A stretch of DNA of 64,000 nucleotides from CAYTZH01 sp964442285 (GTDB taxonomy: Bacteria > Myxococcota_A > UBA9160 > JAFDET01): NCBI GenBank assembly GCA_964442285.1, contig CAYTZH010000002.1, forward strand, positions 124,001-188,000, in the 5' to 3' direction. The position numbers were made by a program, and so were the translations under genes. The notes below the pieces were generated by a model, which was not told the origin of the DNA, did not search any database, and saw only the letters and a list, made by a program, of their open reading frames with translations. Position 1 is the first letter of the stretch, and each line of letters opens with the position of its first letter. Of the stretch, positions 8,834 to 15,915 are shown piece after piece.

Positions 8834-9412
8834 TCAGGGTGCGCTCGCGTCCGCCACGGACCGCGCGATGGCGCCCGCCAGCTGGCGGACCAGGTCGATC
8901 TCGGCCGCCACCAGGCCCGGGTAGCCCCCGCTCGCGAGCGGTGCGGTGCGGACGAGGCGGAAGACCTGGGCGGGCTCGTCCTCGCTGCGGTGGTCGAGCC
9001 GCCAGCGCGCGACCAGCCGGGCCTTGCCGTCGAGCGTCCCGTGCAGCTGGTCGATGCGGACGTCCACCGCGCAGTCCCAGAGGCTGCGGCGGTCGGGATC
9101 GCCCTCGACGTCCACCTCGAGCGCGCGGCTGACCTCGGCCCGCAGCAGACGCCGCAGACCCTCCTCCAGGGGCTCCGCCCAGAGGTGGTGGCGCGCCGCG
9201 CGCACCGTGTGGGCCTCGGTCTCGACCACGACGCCGGGCTGGTCGAGGTAGGGCGCCACCTCCAGGCGGCCCAGCCCCACCCGGGCGGGCCGGGACCGCT
9301 CCAGTCGCTCGGTCTCGGGCGCGCGGAGCAGGTAGCGCGCGGGCTCGGGCGGCGGGGGGCTGGTGCAGGCGCTCGCCAGCCAGACCAGCATGGCCAGGCA
9401 AGGGAGCCTCAT
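8834..9412 (-). CDS. pqiC: PqiC-type ABC-transport auxiliary lipoprotein
   Basis: This is a 192-residue lipoprotein. A short signal peptide ends at a lipobox-like LASAC, so Cys16 would be lipidated; the -3 Ala is slightly unusual. RYLLRAPE and VGLGRLEVAPYLDQPGVV are typical of the PqiC/YmbA family. PqiC is an outer-membrane lipoprotein that partners the PqiB tube in moving lipids between the membranes. The ATG overlaps the pqiB stop as ATGA. It is last in the four-gene pqi operon. Confidence 0.85.
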   Translation of the reverse strand: MRLPCLAMLVWLASACTSPPPPEPARYLLRAPETERLERSRPARVGLGRLEVAPYLDQPGVVVETEAHTVRAARHHLWAEPLEEGLRRLLRAEVSRALEVDVEGDPDRRSLWDCAVDVRIDQLHGTLDGKARLVARWRLDHRSEDEPAQVFRLVRTAPLASGGYPGLVAAEIDLVRQLAGAIARSVADASAP

Positions 9413-10953
9413 CGCCCCGGCGCCACCGGCTCGGGATCGGGCACGACCGGGCGCGGGAAGATCAGGCTGCTCGGCTGCGCCTCGATCGACCGGGCCAGGG
9501 CGTCGACCCCCTGCAAGGTGCGATCGAGCTCGGCGAGGGAGGCGTCGAGCGAGGCCGGCAGACCGCGCAGGGTGTCGCTCTCCGCCAGCGCCCGCAGCTC
9601 GGTGACGGTGGCCCGCAGCTCCAGAAGCGTGGCGTCGGCGGAGCGGGTGACGTCGTCGAGGGGCAGGTCGTTCAGCTTGTCCAGGAGCGCCGTCACCTGC
9701 TGCTCGAGGCCCTGGAGCCCGGTGGCGACGGTGGGGATGCTCGGGCGGTCCGCGAAGCGCGTCAGCTCGGCGCGTCGCGCATCCCGGAAGAAGTCGAGGG
9801 CGACGTACAGGCTCCCGGTCAGCAGGCTCCCGGTGGAGAGCGTGGCGCGCAGCCCGTTGTCGATGCCGGCGGCGATGGCGCGCTCCAGCGCGGCCACCCC
9901 CGCGGGCGAGTCCTCGAGGGCCAGCCGGGCCGGCTCGAGTCGGATCAGCACGGGAATCGGCGAGCCCTGTCCGCTGTCGCCCTCCGCGGCGAGCTCCTCG
10001 AGCAGCACCCGCTCCACCTCCCCCGCGCGCAGGCCGCGGTACTCGACGGGAGCGCCCGGCTGGAGTCCGCGCACGGACTGTCCGAACTCCACCACGTACT
10101 CCACGGCGTGGCGATAGGGGCGTTGGTTCACGCTCGGGAAGTCCGGGTAGATCTTGAACTCCACGCCGCTCTCCACCGGCCGGCCCGGAGCCACCTGCTC
10201 GGGCTGCCCGAAGGCGACGCCGCCGATCAGCAGCGACTCCAGCGAGCCCGTGGTGACCTCGATCCCCTGGGTCGAGACGTCGAAGGAGAGCCCGCTCGCG
10301 TTCCAGAACCGGGTGCTCGAGGTCACCAGGTCGTCGTAGGGCCGTCCGATGAAGGCGTTGTAGCGGACCTGCTGGGTGGCCACTTCGAAGGTGCTGCTCT
10401 CCACGCGTCCGACCTGGTAGCCCTTGAAGAGGATCGGATCTCCCGCGTTCACGGACCCGGCCTGGTCGCTGACCAGCGTGAGCTTCAGGCCCGGCGTCCC
10501 GACCGGGGTGACGGGCAGGTCGTCGAGCCCGACGAAGTGGTAGCGGCCGGGCTCGCCGGTGCCGGGGGCGAGCTCGATGTAGGCGCCGGAGACGAGCGTG
10601 CCCACCCCCGAGATCCCGCTCACCCCGATCCGCGGACGCACCACCCAGAACTGGCTGTCCTTGCGCAGGAGCGCCTCGGCCTCCGGCTGCAGGCGGGCGC
10701 TGACCACCACGCGCTCCAGGTCGCCGGTGAGCCGCACGCGCTCCACCAGGCCGACGTCGACGCTGCGGGCCTTGATCCGGGTCGCCCCCTCCTCGATGCC
10801 CTCGGCGGTGGAGAAGATGATCGTGATCTCCGGCCCGCGGTTCTGCACGCTGTAGACCACCATCCAGGCGCCGAGCAGCAGGGCCACGATGGGGACCAGC
10901 CAGATCGGCGACACCCGTCGCCGGCGATGCACCCGCGCGGGCTGCTCAGCCAC
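9409..10953 (-). CDS. pqiB: PqiB, MCE-domain lipid-transport protein
   Basis: This is a 514-residue protein with one N-terminal transmembrane helix (SPIWLVPIVALLLGAWMVVY) and three consecutive MCE (MlaD-type) domains, the second marked by GDPILFKGYQVGRVESS and the third by GAPVEYRGLRAGEVERV. A coiled-coil tail follows (about residues 430-490). E. coli PqiB has the same three-MCE design and forms a periplasm-spanning tunnel for phospholipid transport. Its start overlaps the upstream pqiA-like gene by eight bases. Confidence 0.92.
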   Translation of the reverse strand: MAEQPARVHRRRRVSPIWLVPIVALLLGAWMVVYSVQNRGPEITIIFSTAEGIEEGATRIKARSVDVGLVERVRLTGDLERVVVSARLQPEAEALLRKDSQFWVVRPRIGVSGISGVGTLVSGAYIELAPGTGEPGRYHFVGLDDLPVTPVGTPGLKLTLVSDQAGSVNAGDPILFKGYQVGRVESSTFEVATQQVRYNAFIGRPYDDLVTSSTRFWNASGLSFDVSTQGIEVTTGSLESLLIGGVAFGQPEQVAPGRPVESGVEFKIYPDFPSVNQRPYRHAVEYVVEFGQSVRGLQPGAPVEYRGLRAGEVERVLLEELAAEGDSGQGSPIPVLIRLEPARLALEDSPAGVAALERAIAAGIDNGLRATLSTGSLLTGSLYVALDFFRDARRAELTRFADRPSIPTVATGLQGLEQQVTALLDKLNDLPLDDVTRSADATLLELRATVTELRALAESDTLRGLPASLDASLAELDRTLQGVDALARSIEAQPSSLIFPRPVVPDPEPVAPGR

Positions 10954-11569
10954 CTTCGTCTCCCAGCTGATCCCAGATGAGGCGGGGGTCGAACCGCTCG
11001 GCCGCGAGCATGGTGAGGATCACCACGCCTCCGAATGCGACCGCGGCGGTGCCGGGCGTGATCCGGAGCAGGCCCCCGAGGTGGATCAGCGCCGCCAGCA
11101 CGGTGACCACGAAGACATCGACCATGGACCAGCGGCCGATGAACTCGGTGACGCGGTACAGCTGGGTGCGCTCACGCGGCGAGGTGGCGTGCTTCCGCGC
11201 GACGCTCCAGCACAGCCAGCCCAGGATCAGCAGCTTGCCCAGGGGGACGAGCACGCTCGCCACGAAGATGATGGCGGCGATCGGGTAGGATCCCATCTCG
11301 AGCAGGAGCACCACACCGCCGAGGATCGTGCTGGCCTCCGTCCGTCCCAGCTGCTCGGTGTTCATGATGGGGAGCACGTTGGCGGGCACGTACAGCAGGG
11401 CCGCGGTCAGCAGCAGCGCGACCGTCTGCTGGAGGCTGTGGGGCCGGCGCGCGTGGAGCACGGCACCGCAGCGCGCGCAGCGTCGCGCTGCGGCGTCGCC
11501 CAGCTTGGTGCAGACGTGACAGCTGGTCAGGCCCTGTGCGGCGGCGGACGCGGCGGGAAAGGCGCTCAT
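10946..11569 (-). CDS. pqiA: PqiA-like integral membrane protein (second half)
   Basis: This is a 207-residue protein with an N-terminal zinc-ribbon pair (CHVC and CARCG) followed by four hydrophobic segments. The PqiA signature is visible in LPIMNTEQLG and RWSMVDVFVV. In E. coli, PqiA is a single protein of about 417 residues with two such modules; here each module is a separate gene. The ATG at 11569 overlaps the stop of the first pqiA gene as ATGA. It probably sits in the inner membrane and delivers lipid to or from PqiB. Confidence 0.87.
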   Translation of the reverse strand: MSAFPAASAAAQGLTSCHVCTKLGDAAARRCARCGAVLHARRPHSLQQTVALLLTAALLYVPANVLPIMNTEQLGRTEASTILGGVVLLLEMGSYPIAAIIFVASVLVPLGKLLILGWLCWSVARKHATSPRERTQLYRVTEFIGRWSMVDVFVVTVLAALIHLGGLLRITPGTAAVAFGGVVILTMLAAERFDPRLIWDQLGDEGG

Positions 11570-12171
11570 CGCGCGCACCGCTCGATCCCCTGCCAGATCT
11601 CCATGCGGTCCAGGCTCGAGACCGCCCCGGTGAAGCAGAGCGCGAAGCCGACGTAGGACCAGAACGAGACACCCAGCTCGACGTGGGCCATGTGGCCGAT
11701 CTTCACCAGGCTCACGATCACCCCGATGATGAACACCTCGGCCATGCTCCAGGGGCCGAGCCCGAACAGGAGCCGGCCCGCCGGCACCAGCCAGGCCGCC
11801 TTCCTTCCCGACACCACGGGCCAGACCACGGCGAGGATCGTGGCCAGCATCAGACCCGGGAACACCACGATCGCCGCCAGCACCAGTCCGGCCAGGGCGG
11901 TCAGGCCCCCGCGGTGCAGCGCGACGGCGGTCTCGGGCAGGGTCATCACGTTCCCGAGGCCGCTGGACTCCAGGGCGAGGAAAGGAAAGGCGTTGGCCAG
12001 CAGCAGGAGCACGAGACCGGCCACGGAGAGCGCCAGCGCCCGGGAACCCGCCCCGGGCGTCCGGGACGCAAGCACGTGTCCGCAGCGCGGACAGGTCGCG
12101 CGCTCGCCCTCTCCCAGGTCCACGATGCGCACCAGGAGGTCGCAGTGGAGGCACGCGGTCCGGTCCGACAT
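11566..12171 (-). CDS. pqiA: PqiA-like integral membrane protein (first half)
   Basis: This is a protein of about 201 residues with a zinc ribbon (CLHC then CPRCG), four hydrophobic segments and the motif GPWSMAEVFIIGVIVSLVK, the counterpart of RWSMVDVF in the next gene. The ATG at 12171 is chosen because the ribbon follows directly; a GTG at 12195 would add eight residues, and neither has a good ribosome-binding site. It heads the pqiA-pqiA-pqiB-pqiC operon, which links inner and outer membrane for lipid transport. PqiA regulation elsewhere includes oxidative stress; no operator was recognised here. Confidence 0.85.
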   Translation of the reverse strand: MSDRTACLHCDLLVRIVDLGEGERATCPRCGHVLASRTPGAGSRALALSVAGLVLLLLANAFPFLALESSGLGNVMTLPETAVALHRGGLTALAGLVLAAIVVFPGLMLATILAVVWPVVSGRKAAWLVPAGRLLFGLGPWSMAEVFIIGVIVSLVKIGHMAHVELGVSFWSYVGFALCFTGAVSSLDRMEIWQGIERCAR

Positions 12172-12299
12172 CGGCAGCGGCGGATTCAAGGACACCCCGT
12201 GACGCGCCGGGTTGCGCTCTCAGCGCCTTAAAGTAGCCCCGGAGCGCAACCGGATCGAGCGTCCCGGATTCGGTCCCTCGGACCCGCGAAGGAGATCTC

Positions 12300-12597
12300 G
12301 TGCCGCAGAGGCGCGGGCGCGGGCGCCGCCGCGGAGGAGGCCTGGCGCGGCTGGCTGCAGGTCGACCTCGTCCATCGCTCGGGCCCCGGCGACCGTCTGG
12401 TCTACGACCACGTCGGCGTGTGTCGCTTCGACCTGCCGCCCCGGCGAGCCGGTGGCCGAGCTGATCGGCGACCGGATCTGGAGCTCCGTACCACGGTCGA
12501 GCGCGAGGCCGTCCAGCCCGGGGTGATCATCAGTCGCCTGTCGGTGACGGCGGTCACCTTCGGGTCGGTCTCGTGTCGCCGGGTGCGATCGCTGTAA
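12300..12597 (+). pseudogene. frameshifted small gene
   Basis: A strong ribosome-binding site (GAAGGAG) stands before GTG 12300, but that frame soon becomes unprotein-like. The frame in register with 12361 reads a convincing stretch (WLQVDLVHRSGPGDRLVYDH). A short piece in the next frame (PGEPVAELIGDRI) looks like its continuation. The first frame then resumes (LELRTTVEREAVQPG, then SRLSVTAVTFGSVSC) to a TAA at 12595. At least two compensating shifts would be needed for one protein of about 95 residues. It may be a decayed gene or hold sequencing errors. No family was recognised. Confidence 0.4.
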
Positions 12598-12696
12598 CCG
12601 CGCCTTCGCGCGCAGCGAATACCGTGTAAGCTAGGACCGCCAACCGAACCCACCTGGGCCGGACCAGTCCACCCGGGTGCCGAGGGGAACCCGATC

Positions 12697-12969
12697 ATGC
12701 GAAGCCTCGTTCTTTCTGCGATTGCCGGCCTCGCGCTGGCGCTGACGCCCGCCGCCGCGCTGGCGGGTGATCACGAGGGGGGCAAGAACCCCTGCAACCC
12801 GTGCGCGAGCAACCCGTGCAATCCGTGCGCGGCCAATCCGTGCAACCCTTGCGCGGGCAAGGCCAACCCGTGCAACCCGTGTGCGGGCAAGGCCGCCAAC
12901 CCGTGCAATCCCTGCGCGGGCAAGGCCCACAATCCCTGCAAGGGCAAGAAGCACCCCAAGAGCAACTGA
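12697..12969 (+). CDS. secreted Cys-rich CNPC-repeat protein
   Basis: This is a 90-residue precursor. A clear Sec signal peptide (LSAIAGLALALTPAAALA, cleavage after about residue 23) leads to a mature chain of about 67 residues. Five NPCNPC units are separated by AS, AA or AGKA spacers, and a sixth NPC and a Lys-rich tail (KGKKHPKSN) follow. There are 11 cysteines, ten of them in five CxxC (CNPC) pairs, with no other notable residues. CxxC pairs bind soft metals or form disulfides, so metal binding or a redox role is the natural guess. The ATG has an upstream GAGGGG. It is a single gene with no obvious partner. Confidence 0.8.
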   Translation: MRSLVLSAIAGLALALTPAAALAGDHEGGKNPCNPCASNPCNPCAANPCNPCAGKANPCNPCAGKAANPCNPCAGKAHNPCKGKKHPKSN

Positions 12970-13005
12970 CGGGTGCAGGCGCAGGACCCGCGCGGGCCGA
13001 TGGGA

Positions 13006-13488
13006 TCAGCCGTTCCGTCGGCCCGCGAGGCGTCCCAGAGCCAGCAGCAGGTCTCCCCACCAGCTTCCCATCAGCGCCGTGAACGCCGATCCGGTCAGCC
13101 CATGACGCGCGGAATGATCCGGCGCCACCGCATCCCAGCCGCGGTGCTCCAGGGTCACGCGGGTCCCCCCCGCCGCGGCCTCGAACCGCACCTCCACCTC
13201 GGTGGCGGGGCCGGGCGCGACCGGCGGACCGAGCCAGGTCAACACGAGGCGGACCGCGGGCTCCCAGTGCCGGACCCGAGCCAGCTCGCGGGTCGCGCCG
13301 GAGGGCCCGCGCGCCAGCAGCCGACCGCCGACCCGGGGCTCGAACGCGAGCTCCTCGCCGGCCTCGAGCCGATAGCGCGGCTCGCGTCGCCACCAGGCAT
13401 CGACCTCCTCGGTGAACAGCGAGAAGGCGAGGGCGGGATCGGCCGCGACCACGGCCGTCACCCGCACCACCTCGTCGGCGGGACTCAT
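13006..13488 (-). CDS. SRPBCC (AHSA1-like) family protein
   Basis: This is a 160-residue protein of the START/AHSA1 type: an N-terminal VRVTAVVAADPALAFSLFT strand-helix, FEPRVGGRLLARG in the middle, and GTRVTLEHRGWD near the C-terminus, all typical of activator-of-Hsp90-like ligand-binding proteins. The ATG overlaps the stop of the ArsR gene as ATGA. SRPBCC genes are very often co-transcribed with ArsR regulators of this type. The ligand is unknown. Confidence 0.85.
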   Translation of the reverse strand: MSPADEVVRVTAVVAADPALAFSLFTEEVDAWWRREPRYRLEAGEELAFEPRVGGRLLARGPSGATRELARVRHWEPAVRLVLTWLGPPVAPGPATEVEVRFEAAAGGTRVTLEHRGWDAVAPDHSARHGLTGSAFTALMGSWWGDLLLALGRLAGRRNG

Positions 13489-13832
13489 CCGCGTCGGGCG
13501 CGGTCGTGACGCGCCACGTGCTCCTGGAACGCCCCGAGCTGGTCGCTCCAGAAGCGCTCGGCCTCCTCCAGCCAGCGCCGCAGTGCGCTCAGGGGCTCGC
13601 GCCGGAGGCGGTAGACCCGGGCGCGTCCGTCGTCGTCGTCCGGGGCCGGCTCGACGAGGCCCTGCTGGCGGAGCACCCGCAGGTGCCGGCTCATGGCGGG
13701 GCGGCTGGCGCCGAAGGCGTCGGCCAGATCGCTCGCGCGGCGGGGGCCCCGGCGCAGCAGCTCCACCACCCCGCGGCGGGTCGGGTCCGCCAGGGCGCTC
13801 AGGGTGCCGTCCAGGCTCGGCGCAGCGCTCAT
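13485..13832 (-). CDS. ArsR-family transcriptional repressor
   Basis: This is a 115-residue winged-helix protein. LSALADPTRRGVVELLRRG and ASRPAMSRHLRVLRQQGLV are the classic ArsR opening and recognition helix. No metal-binding CxC is present in the alpha-3 helix, so it is unlikely to sense arsenic or zinc the usual way. It overlaps both neighbours by four bases, so the VOC, ArsR and SRPBCC genes form one operon, presumably autorepressed through the palindrome at 14309-14324. Confidence 0.9.
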   Translation of the reverse strand: MSAAPSLDGTLSALADPTRRGVVELLRRGPRRASDLADAFGASRPAMSRHLRVLRQQGLVEPAPDDDDGRARVYRLRREPLSALRRWLEEAERFWSDQLGAFQEHVARHDRARRG

Positions 13833-14275
13833 GCGCCGGCGGCCGGCCAGGCCTCGCGGGGGACCTCCCGAACCCGGGTGGCGAAGATCCAGCGGTGGCC
13901 CTCGGGGTCCACGGCCCGGTAGATCCGATCGCCGTAGAACTGGTCCTCGGGGGCGGCCGTGATGGTGGCGCCCGCCGCCGCGGCGCGGGCGTGGTGCGCG
14001 TCGACGTCCTCCACGTAGACGTGTACCTGGCTGTGGACGCCGGCGAGGTCGGCCGGGCTGGCGAAGCCCATCTCGGTCCAGACCGAGGCCAGGTACACGA
14101 CCGTCTCGCCGGCGAGGGTGAGCTCGGCGTGGCCGATCTTGCCGTCCTCCATGGGGAAGCGGAAGCTCTCGTCGAAGCCGAAGGCCCGACACAGGAAGTC
14201 GAGGGCCGCGGGAGCATCGCTGTAGGCGAGGTAGGGGGTGGCGCGCTGGGCGCCTTCGGGCGGGTTTCGGAGCAT
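13829..14275 (-). CDS. VOC (glyoxalase/bleomycin-resistance) family protein
   Basis: This is a 148-residue protein with the paired beta-alpha-beta modules of the VOC superfamily: ATPYLAYSDAPAALDFLCRA at the start and EDQFYGDRIYRAVDPEGHRW at the end. It belongs to the PhnB-like/YdcZ-type group, often found with ArsR and SRPBCC genes. It is first in the three-gene operon and overlaps the ArsR start by four bases. Its ligand and any enzymatic activity are unknown. Confidence 0.87.
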   Translation of the reverse strand: MLRNPPEGAQRATPYLAYSDAPAALDFLCRAFGFDESFRFPMEDGKIGHAELTLAGETVVYLASVWTEMGFASPADLAGVHSQVHVYVEDVDAHHARAAAAGATITAAPEDQFYGDRIYRAVDPEGHRWIFATRVREVPREAWPAAGA

Positions 14276-14308
14276 GGCAGTCCTCCTCTGGGGCGTCGAC
14301 GAATTTGA

Positions 14309-14324
14309 TTAACATATTCGTTAA
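14309..14324. promoter_or_regulatory. candidate ArsR operator
   Basis: TTAAC and GTTAA form a perfect inverted repeat around a six-base AT-rich spacer. It lies 33 bases upstream of the VOC start in an otherwise unusual AT-rich patch. A TTGAAA-like -35 on the minus strand (14330-14335) is adjacent. The placement fits autorepression of the VOC-ArsR-SRPBCC operon by its own ArsR. Confidence 0.5.
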
Positions 14325-14415
14325 CTTGATTTCAAGCCCCCCCCGGAGGACGGGTCTGGAACCCCGGCTACGTTCGGGCATCAGAGCCGCATCAGACACC
14401 CGCGAGGAGCACCCC

Positions 14416-15162
14416 GTGACCCTGAATGAACGGCAGATCCAGCAGTGCGAGTCGAGCCGCTGGGACTTCTCCGACCTCCGAGCCCTCTTCCTCAACTGCA
14501 CCTTGAAGCGCTCGCCGGAGCTCTCGCACACCGAGGGCCTGATCCGGATCTCCCAGGCGATCCTCGAGAAGAACGGCGTTCCGGTCGAGATCATCCGGCC
14601 GGTGGACCACGAGCTCGCCTTCGGGGTCTGGCCCGACATGAAGGAGCACGGCTGGGCCGAGGACGAGTGGCCGGAGATCCTCGAGAAGGTCATGGCGGCC
14701 GACATCCTCGTGATCGGCACCTCGATCTGGCTGGGGGAGAAGACCAGCGTCTGCACCCAGGTGATCGAGCGCCTCTACGCGGCGTCGCACCTGCTCAACG
14801 AGGGCGGCCAGTACGCCTACTACGGCCGGGTGGGGGGCTGCCTCGTGACCGGCAACGAGGACGGTGCCAAGCACTGCGCCATGAACGTCCTCTACTCGCT
14901 CCAGCACCTGGGCTACACGATCCCACCCCAGGCCGACGCGGCCTGGCTGGGGGAGGCCGGCCCCGGGCCCTCCTACCTCGATCCGGGCTCGGGCGGTCCC
15001 GAGAACGACTTCACCAACCGCAACACCACCTTCATGACCTGGAACCTGCTCCACCTGGCGCGGATGCTGAAGGACGCCGGCGGCATCCCGGCCCACGGCA
15101 ACCAGCGTTCCGGCTGGGACGCCGGCTGCCGCTTCGACTTCCCGAACCCGGAGCACCGCTAG
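14416..15162 (+). CDS. NADPH-dependent FMN reductase-like (flavodoxin-fold) protein
   Basis: This is a 248-residue flavodoxin-fold protein. LFLNCTLKRSPELSHTEGL is the phosphate-binding first loop, ADILVIGTSIWLGEKTS is the flavin-binding second loop, and YYGRVGGCLVTGNEDGAKH is the third. The GTG at 14416 is chosen because a GAGGAG ribosome-binding site stands seven bases upstream; an earlier in-frame ATG reaches into the ArsR operator. It probably binds FMN and reduces a quinone, nitro or azo compound with NAD(P)H, though the natural substrate is unknown. Confidence 0.83.
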   Translation: MTLNERQIQQCESSRWDFSDLRALFLNCTLKRSPELSHTEGLIRISQAILEKNGVPVEIIRPVDHELAFGVWPDMKEHGWAEDEWPEILEKVMAADILVIGTSIWLGEKTSVCTQVIERLYAASHLLNEGGQYAYYGRVGGCLVTGNEDGAKHCAMNVLYSLQHLGYTIPPQADAAWLGEAGPGPSYLDPGSGGPENDFTNRNTTFMTWNLLHLARMLKDAGGIPAHGNQRSGWDAGCRFDFPNPEHR

Positions 15163-15192
15163 GCCGGAAGGCAGCGCGCGCGCCCGGAGCCG

Positions 15193-15915
15193 CTAGGCCG
15201 AGGCGAGCACGGGGACCCCCTCCGGCGGCTCCGGCACCGCGGGTACCCGGAGCTCGGCGCGCAGCGGCAGGTGGTCCGACGCCATCCGTGCTGCGGGTGT
15301 GGCGTGGGCCCGGGCGTCCACGAGCAACGGCGCCGGATCCACCCAGATCCGATCCAGGGGGAGCACGGGGAACCGCGCGGGGAAGGTGCGGCGCAGCGGG
15401 CCCGGGCTCATGCGTGCGCGCAGCCGTCGCAGCGGACGGTGCGCCCAGCCCCACTCGTTCACGTCGCCCAGAAGGACGGTCGGGAGGTCGGCCTCGTCCC
15501 GAAGGAGGTCCGCGAGCTGGGCGATCTGGTGGCGGCGCTCGCGCCGGGCCAGCCCCAGGTGGGTGGCCACCACCCGGACCGGCGCCCCGGCCACCTCGAC
15601 CCGCAGGTCCAGGGCCCCGCGCGGCTCGCGTCCCGGCACCGAGAGGTCGACGCGCTGCAGACCCAGCACCGGAAGGGTCGTGAGGATGGCGTTGCCGAAG
15701 GGGCCCCGGTGGTCGTGCAGCGTGGGCCCTTCCAGCACCGGAAGCCCGAGGCGGCCGGCGAGGGCGTCGAGACCCCCGTCGCCGTGCACCGCCTCCTGGA
15801 GCGCCACCAGGGGCGCGTCGAGCTCCCGGATCACGTCGGCCACCCGCCCCAGGTCGTGGCGCCCGTCGGTCCCCACGAAGCCGTGGACGTTGTAGGTCGC
15901 CACGACGAAGCTCAC
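15193..15915 (-). CDS. endonuclease/exonuclease/phosphatase family protein
   Basis: This is a 240-residue EEP-fold protein. ATYNVHGFVG, LVALQEAV (metal-binding Glu), VVATHLGL, LLGDVNEW (Asp-x-Asn pair) and the C-terminal SDHLPL (catalytic Asp-His) are all present in the expected order, so the hydrolase should be active on a phosphodiester. Its start overlaps the stop of the phospholipase D-VTT gene as ATGA. Such EEP proteins are frequent neighbours of phospholipase D/cardiolipin-synthase-like genes, which suggests a role in phospholipid turnover, but DNA cannot be excluded. Confidence 0.88.
   Translation of the reverse strand: MSFVVATYNVHGFVGTDGRHDLGRVADVIRELDAPLVALQEAVHGDGGLDALAGRLGLPVLEGPTLHDHRGPFGNAILTTLPVLGLQRVDLSVPGREPRGALDLRVEVAGAPVRVVATHLGLARRERRHQIAQLADLLRDEADLPTVLLGDVNEWGWAHRPLRRLRARMSPGPLRRTFPARFPVLPLDRIWVDPAPLLVDARAHATPAARMASDHLPLRAELRVPAVPEPPEGVPVLASA

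Noticed and set aside
12801..12950. CRISPR-like array within the CNPC-repeat gene
   Set aside because: The repeated units are short, in frame, follow a signal peptide and encode a regular NPCNPC pattern with no spacers of constant length.
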